From Thiomicrorhabdus sp965603495 (GTDB taxonomy: Bacteria; Pseudomonadota; Gammaproteobacteria; Thiomicrospirales; Thiomicrospiraceae), in the NCBI GenBank assembly GCA_965603495.1, contig CBFDDF010000012.1:1-64000 (forward strand): a stretch of 64,000 nucleotides of DNA, given 5' to 3'. How positions within the stretch are numbered: position 1 is the first letter of the stretch; the number at the start of each line of letters is the position of its first letter. Positions 19,257 through 27,271 of this stretch are shown here, piece after piece. The notes under the pieces are model-generated. The model was not told where the DNA came from and ran no database searches. It saw nothing but the letters and a program-made list of their open reading frames with translations. The position numbers were made by a program, and so were the translations under genes.

Positions 19257-19751
19257 TTAAAATTCAAGTCTATCCTCAAGTTTACTTAAAGCTTGTAGAA
19301 CACAAGCCTCATCCTTTTCGCCGCCAGGTGCGCCACTGACGCCTATTGCACCAATTCGACTACCACCACTGATAATCGGCACTCCGCCGACCATCATCAA
19401 AATACCCTTAACATGATTGAGCTCGGGACGAATATCACCCCGTTGCGCCCTAAAATCACCTGATTTCAAGCCAGACATAATGGTGGCATTGGCTTTTTCT
19501 TCTGCGATTTGCAGCGTAAATTTTGATGCAAAATCATCGCGCAAAGCGACTCTTTGGTTACCATGTTTATCAACCACGACGGCACTGACTGAAAAGCCTT
19601 TTTCACGACAAGCTAGAATGGCCTCAGTAGCCAAATCTCTGGCTAACGTCATACCTACATTCTTCTCATCCAAAACATCCTCAGCTTGGCTGTTTGAAAC
19701 GGGAAGCAATAAAGCCAGGCTACATAAACCTAACCCTAATATTCTTAACAT
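19257..19751 (-). CDS. secreted GlcG/HbpS family (DUF336) protein
   Basis: Encodes 164 residues. A signal peptide (about 1-23, SNSQA) is followed by a complete GlcG/HbpS domain with VSAVVVDKHGN, a K-A-ATI helix, and the Gly-rich GGVPIISGGSRIGAIGVSGA typical of the family. Some members bind heme or corrinoids extracellularly; others are of unknown role. A near-perfect 18-bp dyad (19791-19808) lies 40 bp upstream and may be an operator. It is monocistronic. Confidence 0.85.
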   Translation of the reverse strand: MLRILGLGLCSLALLLPVSNSQAEDVLDEKNVGMTLARDLATEAILACREKGFSVSAVVVDKHGNQRVALRDDFASKFTLQIAEEKANATIMSGLKSGDFRAQRGDIRPELNHVKGILMMVGGVPIISGGSRIGAIGVSGAPGGEKDEACVLQALSKLEDRLEF

Positions 19752-19790
19752 GAGACTTCTCCTGAGTGCCGTAAACGTAATTAAAATATT

Positions 19791-19808
19791 TTAAGATGAT
19801 TATCTTAA
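19791..19808. promoter_or_regulatory. operator-like dyad upstream of the GlcG/HbpS gene
   Basis: TTAAGATGATTATCTTAA is symmetric at eight of nine paired positions. It lies 40 bp before the start of the secreted DUF336 gene, where a repressor or activator could bind. It partly resembles AT-rich Fur boxes, but the match is not good enough to assign a regulator. Confidence 0.4.
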
Positions 19809-19916
19809 TAATGCCATTTATTGATGACAATCGAATAGCGCACGCAACAATACCTTTGAATAACGACATGTCAGCGTTTGAATGAAAATAATCAGCGTAA
19901 AACAGAGGTGATATTT

Positions 19917-19940
19917 AAAGCTACCAGGCCTGGTAGCTTT
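19917..19940 (-). terminator. 24-bp perfect palindrome / terminator-like hairpin containing the 12-bp repeat
   Basis: The 12-bp palindrome ACCAGGCCTGGT (19923-19934) is extended on both sides to AAAGCT...AGCTTT, giving perfect symmetry over 24 bp. It lies 27 bp past the hemJ stop on the minus strand and is followed there by TTTAAAT, so it may act as a terminator. As RNA the centre would need to open to form a loop. Confidence 0.6.
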
Positions 19941-19966
19941 AAAAAGACTTTAAAACCAGATGCGTT

Positions 19967-20383
19967 TTAGAAAGGTTTAACAACTACTAGAATCAAAATA
20001 ACAAAAACTAATAACAATGGAATCTCATTCGCCCAACGGTAATAAACACCGCTATGGTTTAAATGACCTTCTTGCATCTCTTTCATGCGACGCTTAGTCC
20101 ATAGGTGATAAACCAACATTAACACCACAAAAAGTACTTTGGTGTGCATCCAACCCGTTGCGCTTGGGAAATAAACCACCCATAACCAGATACCAGTACC
20201 AATTGCGAACATCATCATAATGGTCATGAACTTATAGAGTTTTTGCGCCATAATTGCTAACCGTGCAACATCTTGCCCTGCTGCCTGGCCTTCTACAAAA
20301 TGAACAAAGATACGCGGTAAATAAAAAATACCCGCCATCCATGACATCATAAATAAGATATGAAAAGTTTTTAACCAAAGCAT
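19967..20383 (-). CDS. hemJ: protoporphyrinogen IX oxidase HemJ
   Basis: Encodes a 138-residue inner-membrane protein with four hydrophobic helices. MLWLKTFHILFMMSWMAGIFYLPRIFVHF is the family N-terminus with its conserved His8, and HTKVLFVVLML carries the conserved Lys. HemJ catalyses the penultimate step of heme synthesis in bacteria lacking HemG/HemY. No other heme genes are adjacent. It diverges from the SlyD-type gene. Confidence 0.9.
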   Translation of the reverse strand: MLWLKTFHILFMMSWMAGIFYLPRIFVHFVEGQAAGQDVARLAIMAQKLYKFMTIMMMFAIGTGIWLWVVYFPSATGWMHTKVLFVVLMLVYHLWTKRRMKEMQEGHLNHSGVYYRWANEIPLLLVFVILILVVVKPF

Positions 20384-20487
20384 GCCGTTTCTCCCAATGA
20401 AATGTCTGCAAAAATGTGCAGAATCGTGCGTGAATCTGTATCATATCTGTTTTGAAAATAATTAAAACTCTAAACTAGGAATTCAAG

Positions 20488-20970
20488 ATGAATATTGAAA
20501 ACAACAAAGTTGCCATGATTGAGTACACGTTGACTAATGACAAAGGTGAACAAATAGATGCTTCTAACGGTAACCCGCTAGCTTATTTACACGGTCACGG
20601 TAACTTAATCCCTGGATTAGAGAAAGAGTTGGAAGGCAAAACGGTTGGTGACAAGTTCACTGCTAAGGTACCTGCAGCAGAAGCTTATGGCGAACGTGTT
20701 GATGCGCTAGTGCAAACAGTCGGTAAAGAGATGTTCCAAGGGGTTGATGAACTAGATGTCGGTATGCGTTTTGAAGCACAGTCTGAGCAAGGTATGCACT
20801 CTGTAGAAGTTACAGCGGTGGAAGGCGATCAAGTGACTGTAGATGGTAATCACCCACTTGCTGGCCTAGAGTTAACTTTTGAGGTCGAAGTTACTGGTGT
20901 GCGTGACTCAACTGCTGAAGAAGTTGAACACGGTCATGCCCATGGCGCAGGTGGTCACCACCACGGTTAA
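20488..20970 (+). CDS. slyD: FKBP-type peptidyl-prolyl isomerase, SlyD-like
   Basis: Encodes 160 residues. The FKBP domain is interrupted by the IF chaperone flap (about 70-125), and the C-terminus is His-rich (HGHAHGAGGHHHG), the metal-binding tail of SlyD. NLIPGLEKELEG and VDGNHPLAGL are family signatures. AGGAATTCAAG precedes the ATG. SlyD assists folding and nickel delivery. A second, shorter SlyD/SlpA-type gene lies at 43044-43469. Confidence 0.93.
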   Translation: MNIENNKVAMIEYTLTNDKGEQIDASNGNPLAYLHGHGNLIPGLEKELEGKTVGDKFTAKVPAAEAYGERVDALVQTVGKEMFQGVDELDVGMRFEAQSEQGMHSVEVTAVEGDQVTVDGNHPLAGLELTFEVEVTGVRDSTAEEVEHGHAHGAGGHHHG

Positions 20971-20992
20971 GTTTTAAAAAAGCTTTAACTTA

Positions 20993-21030
20993 AATGGCTC
21001 TAATTTAAAATTAGAGCCATCCCCCCCCCC
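20993..21030. repeat. hairpin followed by a run of ten C
   Basis: ATGGCTCTAATTT and its complement form a hairpin about 23 bp after the slyD stop. Instead of a T tract it is followed by ten C residues (21021-21030). The rest of 21031-21203 is AT-rich with no gene or clear signal. Confidence 0.7.
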
Positions 21031-21203
21031 TATTATCATTTCCAAATCTAATCTGTAAAATCAGCCCCATACTCTACATTTAACTTTTTAAAGAAAGACA
21101 ATAAAAACGAGACAATTCTCAGGATTTTCATCGAATATTGTATTTAAACTCATTGAATGTAACTTGAATTAGACTAATCTAAATTAATCCAAACCCCGCC
21201 AAA

Positions 21204-21968
21204 CTAACCATTCTTCCAGGTATTTTCATCAGATGTTTGCCCACGTAAAGGCATAATCCACATTTGATATAGTGAGGTGAACAACATCACTGCTGCCGCC
21301 ATACTGTAACCAAAGCCACCAATGATCACCATATAGGCGAATCCTGGGTTGATTTTGGTTAACCACCAAGATGCAACATCAATAATCAAGAAAGCAAAAG
21401 GCACAAAGATAAGAAATGCTTTGATCCACTTATTAAAGCCAACCGCCATTGAGAAAATCAGACCGATAAAGAAGAAGATAAACGCGATACCAAATAGATG
21501 AATATGCGAAACGCGGGTTAACAATCCAATCTCAGCACCATGATCGACATGTGCCACTTCTTTCATGGTCGTATACCTTGTTAGGTTTGGCAGACTCGAC
21601 ATATGCATACCAGTATGGCACATGGCGCATTTAGCTTCGACAATCGGCTTAATGGTTGGCTCCCATTCCGTCTCTGGCGCGCCATCACGTGCCCACTTAA
21701 TCATGGTTAAGTTTTCTGCTGGTGTTGCCTTGTCTTTCATCGAGCCGTTCAGCTTACTTTCCAACTTTGAACCTTTTCTATTGCCATAATAACTGTAAAC
21801 GATATCATCCACTGATAAGCCAAACTTACCATCCGCCATACCGTGGGTTAGCATAATTTGCCCCCCCGCCATCATCAAGCCAAGACCAGTAACCAAAATA
21901 TAGCCCGTAAATAAAGCTTTAATGGATAACGATAGACTGGGAAGGTTTAACCAAGATGTTTCTTTCAT
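21204..21968 (-). CDS. membrane-anchored c-type cytochrome
   Basis: Encodes 254 residues. One hydrophobic helix (about 18-38) precedes a hydrophilic segment of about 110 residues with a single heme-c motif CAMCH (Cys114, Cys117, His118). Met121 or Met123 are possible axial ligands, and three further helices follow (about 155-178, 183-205, 210-235). His155 and His157 lie at the membrane face of the second helix. No oxidase or complex subunits are adjacent. In a sulfur oxidiser it could carry electrons between the quinone pool and a terminal oxidase; that role is inferred. I do not recognise a characterised family. Confidence 0.8.
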   Translation of the reverse strand: MKETSWLNLPSLSLSIKALFTGYILVTGLGLMMAGGQIMLTHGMADGKFGLSVDDIVYSYYGNRKGSKLESKLNGSMKDKATPAENLTMIKWARDGAPETEWEPTIKPIVEAKCAMCHTGMHMSSLPNLTRYTTMKEVAHVDHGAEIGLLTRVSHIHLFGIAFIFFFIGLIFSMAVGFNKWIKAFLIFVPFAFLIIDVASWWLTKINPGFAYMVIIGGFGYSMAAAVMLFTSLYQMWIMPLRGQTSDENTWKNG

Positions 21969-22137
21969 AACGATTCCTGTTAGTCAGATATTTCATTACG
22001 CATAGCGAGTGGAATACAGATGATGTTGACATACATTTTTAATTTCTACAAACAGAGAGCGCTTTAAGCAGAACACCTATCATACGTAGAATACTTGCAA
22101 CTAGGCCGATTGATCTCCACTGCGCACAGAAAGAATA

Positions 22138-22587
22138 CTAAGGCTTAGGTATTAAGAAGTCTTCATAATCCAAGTCACCGGTATCCACCACCACTGGAAT
22201 CGCCAGCAGTCCAATATCAGCGGCCTTTACACTTGTCGCACAGCCTGAAATTAAAGGGTGCCAATTAGGTAAGCTTTGTCCACGGTACAATACTCGGTAA
22301 GCACAGGTGTCCGGCAGCCAATCAAACTCAGCGACGCGTTCTTTGGTGAGCTGCACACAGGTCGGTACATTAATGGATCTATTCGCATAATCACTACACT
22401 GCCCTGTCGTCAAATCTGAATAAGCGCAGACCACACTTGTATAGACAATCTCATCGGTGTCGTCATCTTGCAACTTGGTTAAGCAGCACAGGCCACAGCC
22501 ATCACAGACAGACTCCCATTCCGCTTGTGTCATTTCATCAAGGCTTTTGCTTTCCCAAAAAGGGACTGTATTATCGGACGAACTCAT
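22138..22587 (-). CDS. YcgN/UPF0260 cysteine-cluster protein
   Basis: Encodes 149 residues with CDGCGLCC near residue 28 and further conserved cysteines (VCAYSDLTTGQCSDY, TCVQL, CAYR), the CxxCxxCC zinc/iron-chelator type family that includes E. coli YcgN. Function is unknown. Length and the C-terminal GDLDYEDFLIPKP-like end are typical. It lies alone between the cytochrome and pseudouridine-synthase genes. Confidence 0.88.
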   Translation of the reverse strand: MSSSDNTVPFWESKSLDEMTQAEWESVCDGCGLCCLTKLQDDDTDEIVYTSVVCAYSDLTTGQCSDYANRSINVPTCVQLTKERVAEFDWLPDTCAYRVLYRGQSLPNWHPLISGCATSVKAADIGLLAIPVVVDTGDLDYEDFLIPKP

Positions 22588-22673
22588 TATTTAAGGCACT
22601 CATGTCATTAAGGTTGAGAAAATAAGGGAAATGATAGATTATCGTGAGTTAAAAAACATCTCTATCTGTGTTA

Positions 22674-23369
22674 TTAAAATTGCGCCCAAGGCGCTTGCCA
22701 GTCTGCAATCAATTCCTTACTTGCTGGTTTTACAAAGACCTCGCCACGGTCTGGCGCCTGGACAAACTGATAGGACTGGTCATAAAGCGTGAATTGTATC
22801 GCAAAAGCATGTAAGTATCCCCTGTCAGCCAAGTTAGCCTCATTGGCATCGCTGTATCGCACATCTCCAAGGATAGGCGCGCCAACGCTTTTAAGAGCGA
22901 CTCTTATTTGATGGGTTTTGCCGGTAATTGGTTTGACCAAATAAAGCCTTAAGCCCGGCTCTATCGATTGACTGATAAAGTGCGTTTTGGCAGGATTCTC
23001 TTTGGTTTTACCCAGTTTCCAGTTTCCACGGCGTGCAGGTAACATGTCGCCAATCACCCAACCTTGCTTCTTTTTCGGTTTTTTGTCCGAGACGGCTAAA
23101 TAAAACTTTTGAACAAGATGTTGCTCAAACATCACCTGAAAAGCTTGCGCCGTTTTTTTATTCAAGGCAAAAATAACTAAACCAGAGGTCATTTTATCCA
23201 ATCGATGTACGGGATATAAGGCTTCGACTTGTAAATCCTGCTTAACCAAAACAACCAGGCCTGGTGAATCTTCGGAATGGAAATTTAAACCTGCGGGTTT
23301 ACTCACCACGATAAAATCTGCGTTTTGAAAAACCACTTCACGGTTTAATTGATTCTCTTTCACAAACAA
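22674..23369 (-). CDS. RluA-family pseudouridine synthase
   Basis: Encodes 231 residues. DFIVVSKPAGLNFH and the catalytic HRLDKMTSG (Asp near 59) are signatures of the RluA/RsuA superfamily, and KTHQIRVALKSVGAPILGD is the conserved second motif. It lacks an S4 RNA-binding domain. The target uridine cannot be told from sequence. It overlaps the end of the AlkD-like gene by 10 bp, so the two are co-transcribed. A copy of ACCAGGCCTGGT lies at 23254-23265 (SPGLV). Confidence 0.9.
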   Translation of the reverse strand: MFVKENQLNREVVFQNADFIVVSKPAGLNFHSEDSPGLVVLVKQDLQVEALYPVHRLDKMTSGLVIFALNKKTAQAFQVMFEQHLVQKFYLAVSDKKPKKKQGWVIGDMLPARRGNWKLGKTKENPAKTHFISQSIEPGLRLYLVKPITGKTHQIRVALKSVGAPILGDVRYSDANEANLADRGYLHAFAIQFTLYDQSYQFVQAPDRGEVFVKPASKELIADWQAPWAQF

Positions 23370-24448
23370 TTCTCACTCACGGTAAATTCACTCTCTGCCA
23401 TGACCACTCCATTCACCAAAAGTTCCATCTTATGTTTTCCGGCATAATAGGCTCTGGCAGAAATAGGTTTAAAATCATGCTGCTTGTTAACATCCTTAAC
23501 AGCAGCGGTTGCAACAAACTCACTTATCTTAAACAACTTTCTATAAGGAATTTTTTGCTTTCTAACAAAACTAATGGCATATTCCAGACGTACTTTATGA
23601 CCAATAAATTTTTCTAAATTAAGGGAGGCTGAGAAACTTATCTTTTGCCCGATCACCACTGACGAATCGACTAACCAATTCTCAACCTTTACGTCATTAG
23701 GGACTTGATAGCCAATTAGACTCAACGCGCGGGCATCCGCCTGCTTTAATAAAGTGCGCAAGCCGTGCTTAATAATCCAATCCGTCTCGACAATCTGTCC
23801 ATGCCATTGAGTACACCAATCTAACACCCAACCGGGATGGTCTTTAGAGATATCATTCAAGTTATTGGCCACACTCTTACGCACATACAGACTCTCATCA
23901 GCGCGTAAGGCGTCCAATATTGGACGTAAGGGCTCTGGATTTGTTTTCAGTGCCACCAAAGCACGCCCCCATGGCAATCTCGGTCGACAACCTTCACTGG
24001 CAAGGCGACGAATATGGGCATTTGGATGCTGTGTCCACTGCAACATCAAATTCAATACAGCGGATTGATTGTTTTCAATAAAGGGGCGTACTGCAAATTC
24101 AGAACTACTTCCTGACGTTAAGCGCGTCAATGCGGGTAAAGAGTCTTCTGGTTTATCTAAACCATACAGTTCAATAAAGTCTGGGAACACCAAGTGCGGT
24201 AATCCAGAAAAGGCTTTGGCGATCGACTCTAAAACAGGTAAGGCATCGCTGTACTCTTTAGGGAGAACTTCAAACAAGCAGATTGCAATATGGCGAATAC
24301 GTTGTTTAAGAACCAGTTCATCCCAAATTTCAGACAGGACTTTTTTTCGAAAGTCATCAGCATCTAAATCAATCTCCTGGTTTTGCAGAGCAATGATGAG
24401 CTCTTCCAACCAGACACTGTCAAAAACCAATCTTAACGCTACCACCAA
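23360..24448 (-). CDS. AlkD-like DNA alkylation repair protein
   Basis: Encodes 362 residues. Residues 1-235 are a helical HEAT-like repeat array with the AlkD signatures HPNAHIRRLASEG and RKSVANNLNDISKDHP. AlkD enzymes excise alkylated purines. Residues about 245-362 form a beta-rich C-terminal extension found in a subset of the family. The frame opens with TTG (or the next codon, GTG), preceded by AAAGGG; no ATG is available nearby. Activity depends on an active-site Trp/Asp pair I did not map. Confidence 0.82.
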   Translation of the reverse strand: MVVALRLVFDSVWLEELIIALQNQEIDLDADDFRKKVLSEIWDELVLKQRIRHIAICLFEVLPKEYSDALPVLESIAKAFSGLPHLVFPDFIELYGLDKPEDSLPALTRLTSGSSSEFAVRPFIENNQSAVLNLMLQWTQHPNAHIRRLASEGCRPRLPWGRALVALKTNPEPLRPILDALRADESLYVRKSVANNLNDISKDHPGWVLDWCTQWHGQIVETDWIIKHGLRTLLKQADARALSLIGYQVPNDVKVENWLVDSSVVIGQKISFSASLNLEKFIGHKVRLEYAISFVRKQKIPYRKLFKISEFVATAAVKDVNKQHDFKPISARAYYAGKHKMELLVNGVVMAESEFTVSENCL

Positions 24449-24593
24449 AATAAATACCCTTTACTATTCAAATACTTACAAGGAATAAAGCCAACTTGGC
24501 ACAACCCTTGATATAACCCTGGTAACTTTATACAAAACAACCTTAAAGCGTCAAATAATTGTCACTTTAAATTTTACGACTCGGGAGATAACC

Positions 24594-25040
24594 ATGACTC
24601 AGATGAATACCACTCAGAAAGTTCAAACTTGTTTAGAATTTATTGATAATCGCTTAGAAACCACTTCTGAGCAAACTATACAAATTGCTGAAATGATTAT
24701 AAATGACATCAAAAACCTAACGGTAGGTTATCAAATGGCCTTACAAGCAGGTAATCTGCAATCACATTCAGAACTGGTTCGCGACACGCAAATGAACTGG
24801 GTTAACCAATTACACGACATTATACTCGAACAAACTAACCGAGATTTAAATGGTCAAGTCATTCAAGCCCTACAAAAGTTTGCTAGCAAACTGAATGAAC
24901 AGCAGGTTAAATATGCTGACTTTGAGTTACCGAGCATCGTAGCGCGTGAAAATATTAATGAACACGAATACTTAAGCCAAGCTGAAATTGAAATATTAAT
25001 GGGTCAACAAAGCTTGTTTGATGACAATATGCGTCATTAA
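24594..25040 (+). CDS. CheZ-like CheY phosphatase, short and orphan
   Basis: Encodes 148 mostly helical residues. RDLNGQVIQAL (83-93) matches the CheZ active-site helix, where Asp143 and Gln147 of E. coli CheZ lie in DLTGQVI; the equivalents here are Asp84 and Gln88. LSQAEIEILMG (127-137) is almost the FliM/CheZ type CheY-docking peptide. CheZ is normally about 210 residues; here the N-terminal helices are shorter. No chemotaxis or flagellar gene lies in the window. A terminator follows, so it is monocistronic. The call is from motif recognition. Confidence 0.72.
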   Translation: MTQMNTTQKVQTCLEFIDNRLETTSEQTIQIAEMIINDIKNLTVGYQMALQAGNLQSHSELVRDTQMNWVNQLHDIILEQTNRDLNGQVIQALQKFASKLNEQQVKYADFELPSIVARENINEHEYLSQAEIEILMGQQSLFDDNMRH

Positions 25041-25092
25041 TTATGCTTAAAAAGCCCTATATAAAAATAATCTAGACCGTTTTACCATTGCC

Positions 25093-25121
25093 TTTAAACC
25101 CTCTTTTGAGGGTTTTTTTAT
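25093..25121 (+). terminator. terminator after the CheZ-like gene
   Basis: AAACCCTC and GAGGGTTT arms with a short loop are followed by seven T residues. In the rest of 25041-25368 I see no gene; TATACT near 25245 could be a -10 box for the next gene but has no -35 at the right distance. Confidence 0.85.
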
Positions 25122-25368
25122 AACCCTGTTTTAGGAATAACACCACCCAACTTCAAGGATCATCTAGCTTATAAGCCCTTTAAAATAGTTAACTATTTGG
25201 CCTGACCCGCTTGTTTTTAGAACAATTCTCCCCATACTTAGCGATATACTATCAAGCACTAACCATAAATCTTGCAGAAGCTGATTAAACTGTTCTGCTA
25301 GGGCGTTTTTCAGCCTGGCTATTACGGATATTAATTCGTCTTTATCTAACAATCATAAGGGTCTCTTT

Positions 25369-27213
25369 GTGGCACTAGACAACTTGGTCTATTTCGCTTT
25401 TTTAATCGGCATCATCAGTGCCGCATCTCTACCCTTAGGTGCTTTGACCACACTATTTTGGACACCAGGCGACCGAGCCATTGCCTGGTTTATGGCATTT
25501 GGTGCTGGCGCATTACTGTCAGCGGTTACCATTGACCTGTTTGCCCCAGCGATTGAATCAGGCATGTTTATCCAAGCCGCCATTGGCGCTATTTTAGGGA
25601 GTTTGATCTATCTTTTTTTGAACCATCAACTCAATCAACAAGGGGGGTTTTTACGAAAAACCGCCACCACCATTCAGTATTTCCGTAGCCGCCAAAAGAA
25701 ACAACACCGCCAGTTTTTCAAATCACTCAACCGCCTGCCGCTCTTTAAAGAGCTGCCGGATGATGAACGTGAGATGTTATTGAAACATATCAAGATAGTC
25801 ATCCATCCTGCCAATAGAATCCTTTACCACCACAGTGATATTCAAAATAAGCTGTATATCATTCAAAAAGGTGAAGTCAAACTGCGTGACCCTAACTTTG
25901 GTTTAAAAACCTTTATGGAACTTTCGCCATTTGATGCTTTTGGGCGCATGGCCTTTTTTTGCGGTCTACCGAATGCGACCTTGGCGCAAACACATACCGA
26001 TGTCACCTTGTGGGAGATTGATCGTAGCGGCTTTAATGAAGTATTAGCCAATACGAAAGTATTACCTGAGCTTCTAATGCAATATATACGCAACAGTAGC
26101 GAACTGATTCACTACCTAAAGACGCGTCATCTAATGTCCCCTGAGCAGATTAGTCAGCATATTGATTTCATCTGTCATTTCATCCAAACAGAACAGCGTC
26201 TCCCCACGACCCGTGATGCCCGTAACCAGCTGGATTCCGCTTTAAACCGCCTTGAAAACACGCGAAGATTTGAGCTCTTCAGCCAGTGTAGCGTAGAAGC
26301 GAGTCCTGTTATCGCCAGTAAACTTCATTTGCGCAGCCTCATTAAGGGTCAAACCATATTCAATAACAATAGTGACGCTGATCGTCTCTACCTTTTAGAG
26401 TCCGGGTCAGTTGAATTAATTGACCCTAAGCAAAAACGCGATGATTTTGAGTTTTTACAGCCTGGAGATTATTTTGGTGGTATGGCTTTTGTATTGGGCG
26501 GTCAACATGTCAGTTCAGCCATTGCCAAAACCGATATCACTTTTTGGACACTTGAAAAATCCGACTTCTTAGAATTGTTAAATCAACTCGACCCTTTACA
26601 CGACAAATTAAAAGCCTATTTAAAAACAGAACATGTCCATCAATACCTAACACAAGAACAGCACCTAGCTGAGAACAAAGCACAACGTTGGGTTAACCAA
26701 TCGGTCAAACACTTATTACCAGGACATCTCCCCTCCTTGGCGGAGTTTTCACACCACCTTAACCAGCACAAAGCCGCTTATATGGCGATTTGGTTAGGGA
26801 TATTTTTGGATGGCATTCCCGAATCGTTAATGATCGGTTCACACATGACTGATGGCCATACTTTGAGTATGAGTTTACTTGCCGGGCTATTCCTGTCTAA
26901 CTATCCAGAAGCGCTTTCCAGTTCCGCGAGCATGCGTGAACAAGGCATCCCTTTTAAACAGGTACTAATGGCCTGGACACTTTTAATGGTGCTAACAGGA
27001 CTGGGTGCAGGACTCGGTAGTATTGTTTTAGCAGGCGAGTCCCCCGCTACTTTTGCACTGATCGGTGGCTTAGCTGCGGGCGCGATGCTGACCGTTATTG
27101 CTGAAACCATGCTGCCAGAAGCCTATGTTAAAGGTGGCTCGATTATTGGCTTTGTAACACTATTAGGCTTTTTATCCGCCGTGTCTTTCAAAGCCTTTGA
27201 CACGATGCTATAA
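25369..27213 (+). CDS. ZIP-like membrane protein with two inserted cyclic-nucleotide-binding-type domains
   Basis: Encodes 614 residues from a GTG start preceded by AAGGG. Three N-terminal helices (about 6-30, 36-60, 67-88) and five C-terminal helices (from about 470) give the eight-helix ZIP topology. The long TM3-TM4 loop holds two Crp-like beta-barrel domains (about 118-245 and 305-420). TM4 and TM5 read LDGIPESLMIG and LSNYPEALSSS, matching ZIP HNxPEG-type motifs but without the metal-binding His. In both barrels the usual phosphate-binding Glu and Arg are missing (FGRMAFFCGLPNAT; FGGMAFVLGGQHV), so canonical cAMP binding is unlikely. Confidence 0.78.
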   Translation: MALDNLVYFAFLIGIISAASLPLGALTTLFWTPGDRAIAWFMAFGAGALLSAVTIDLFAPAIESGMFIQAAIGAILGSLIYLFLNHQLNQQGGFLRKTATTIQYFRSRQKKQHRQFFKSLNRLPLFKELPDDEREMLLKHIKIVIHPANRILYHHSDIQNKLYIIQKGEVKLRDPNFGLKTFMELSPFDAFGRMAFFCGLPNATLAQTHTDVTLWEIDRSGFNEVLANTKVLPELLMQYIRNSSELIHYLKTRHLMSPEQISQHIDFICHFIQTEQRLPTTRDARNQLDSALNRLENTRRFELFSQCSVEASPVIASKLHLRSLIKGQTIFNNNSDADRLYLLESGSVELIDPKQKRDDFEFLQPGDYFGGMAFVLGGQHVSSAIAKTDITFWTLEKSDFLELLNQLDPLHDKLKAYLKTEHVHQYLTQEQHLAENKAQRWVNQSVKHLLPGHLPSLAEFSHHLNQHKAAYMAIWLGIFLDGIPESLMIGSHMTDGHTLSMSLLAGLFLSNYPEALSSSASMREQGIPFKQVLMAWTLLMVLTGLGAGLGSIVLAGESPATFALIGGLAAGAMLTVIAETMLPEAYVKGGSIIGFVTLLGFLSAVSFKAFDTML

Positions 27214-27271
27214 GCTTTAAAGATTTAAACTAAGATGACTATTTTTAAACAGAATCAAGTAATGAGAAGCT

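Noticed and set aside
25164..25352. A 62-codon minus-strand ORF in the gap before the ZIP-like gene.
   Set aside because: No ribosome site, family similarity or codon pattern supports it; it spans the upstream region of the ZIP-like gene.
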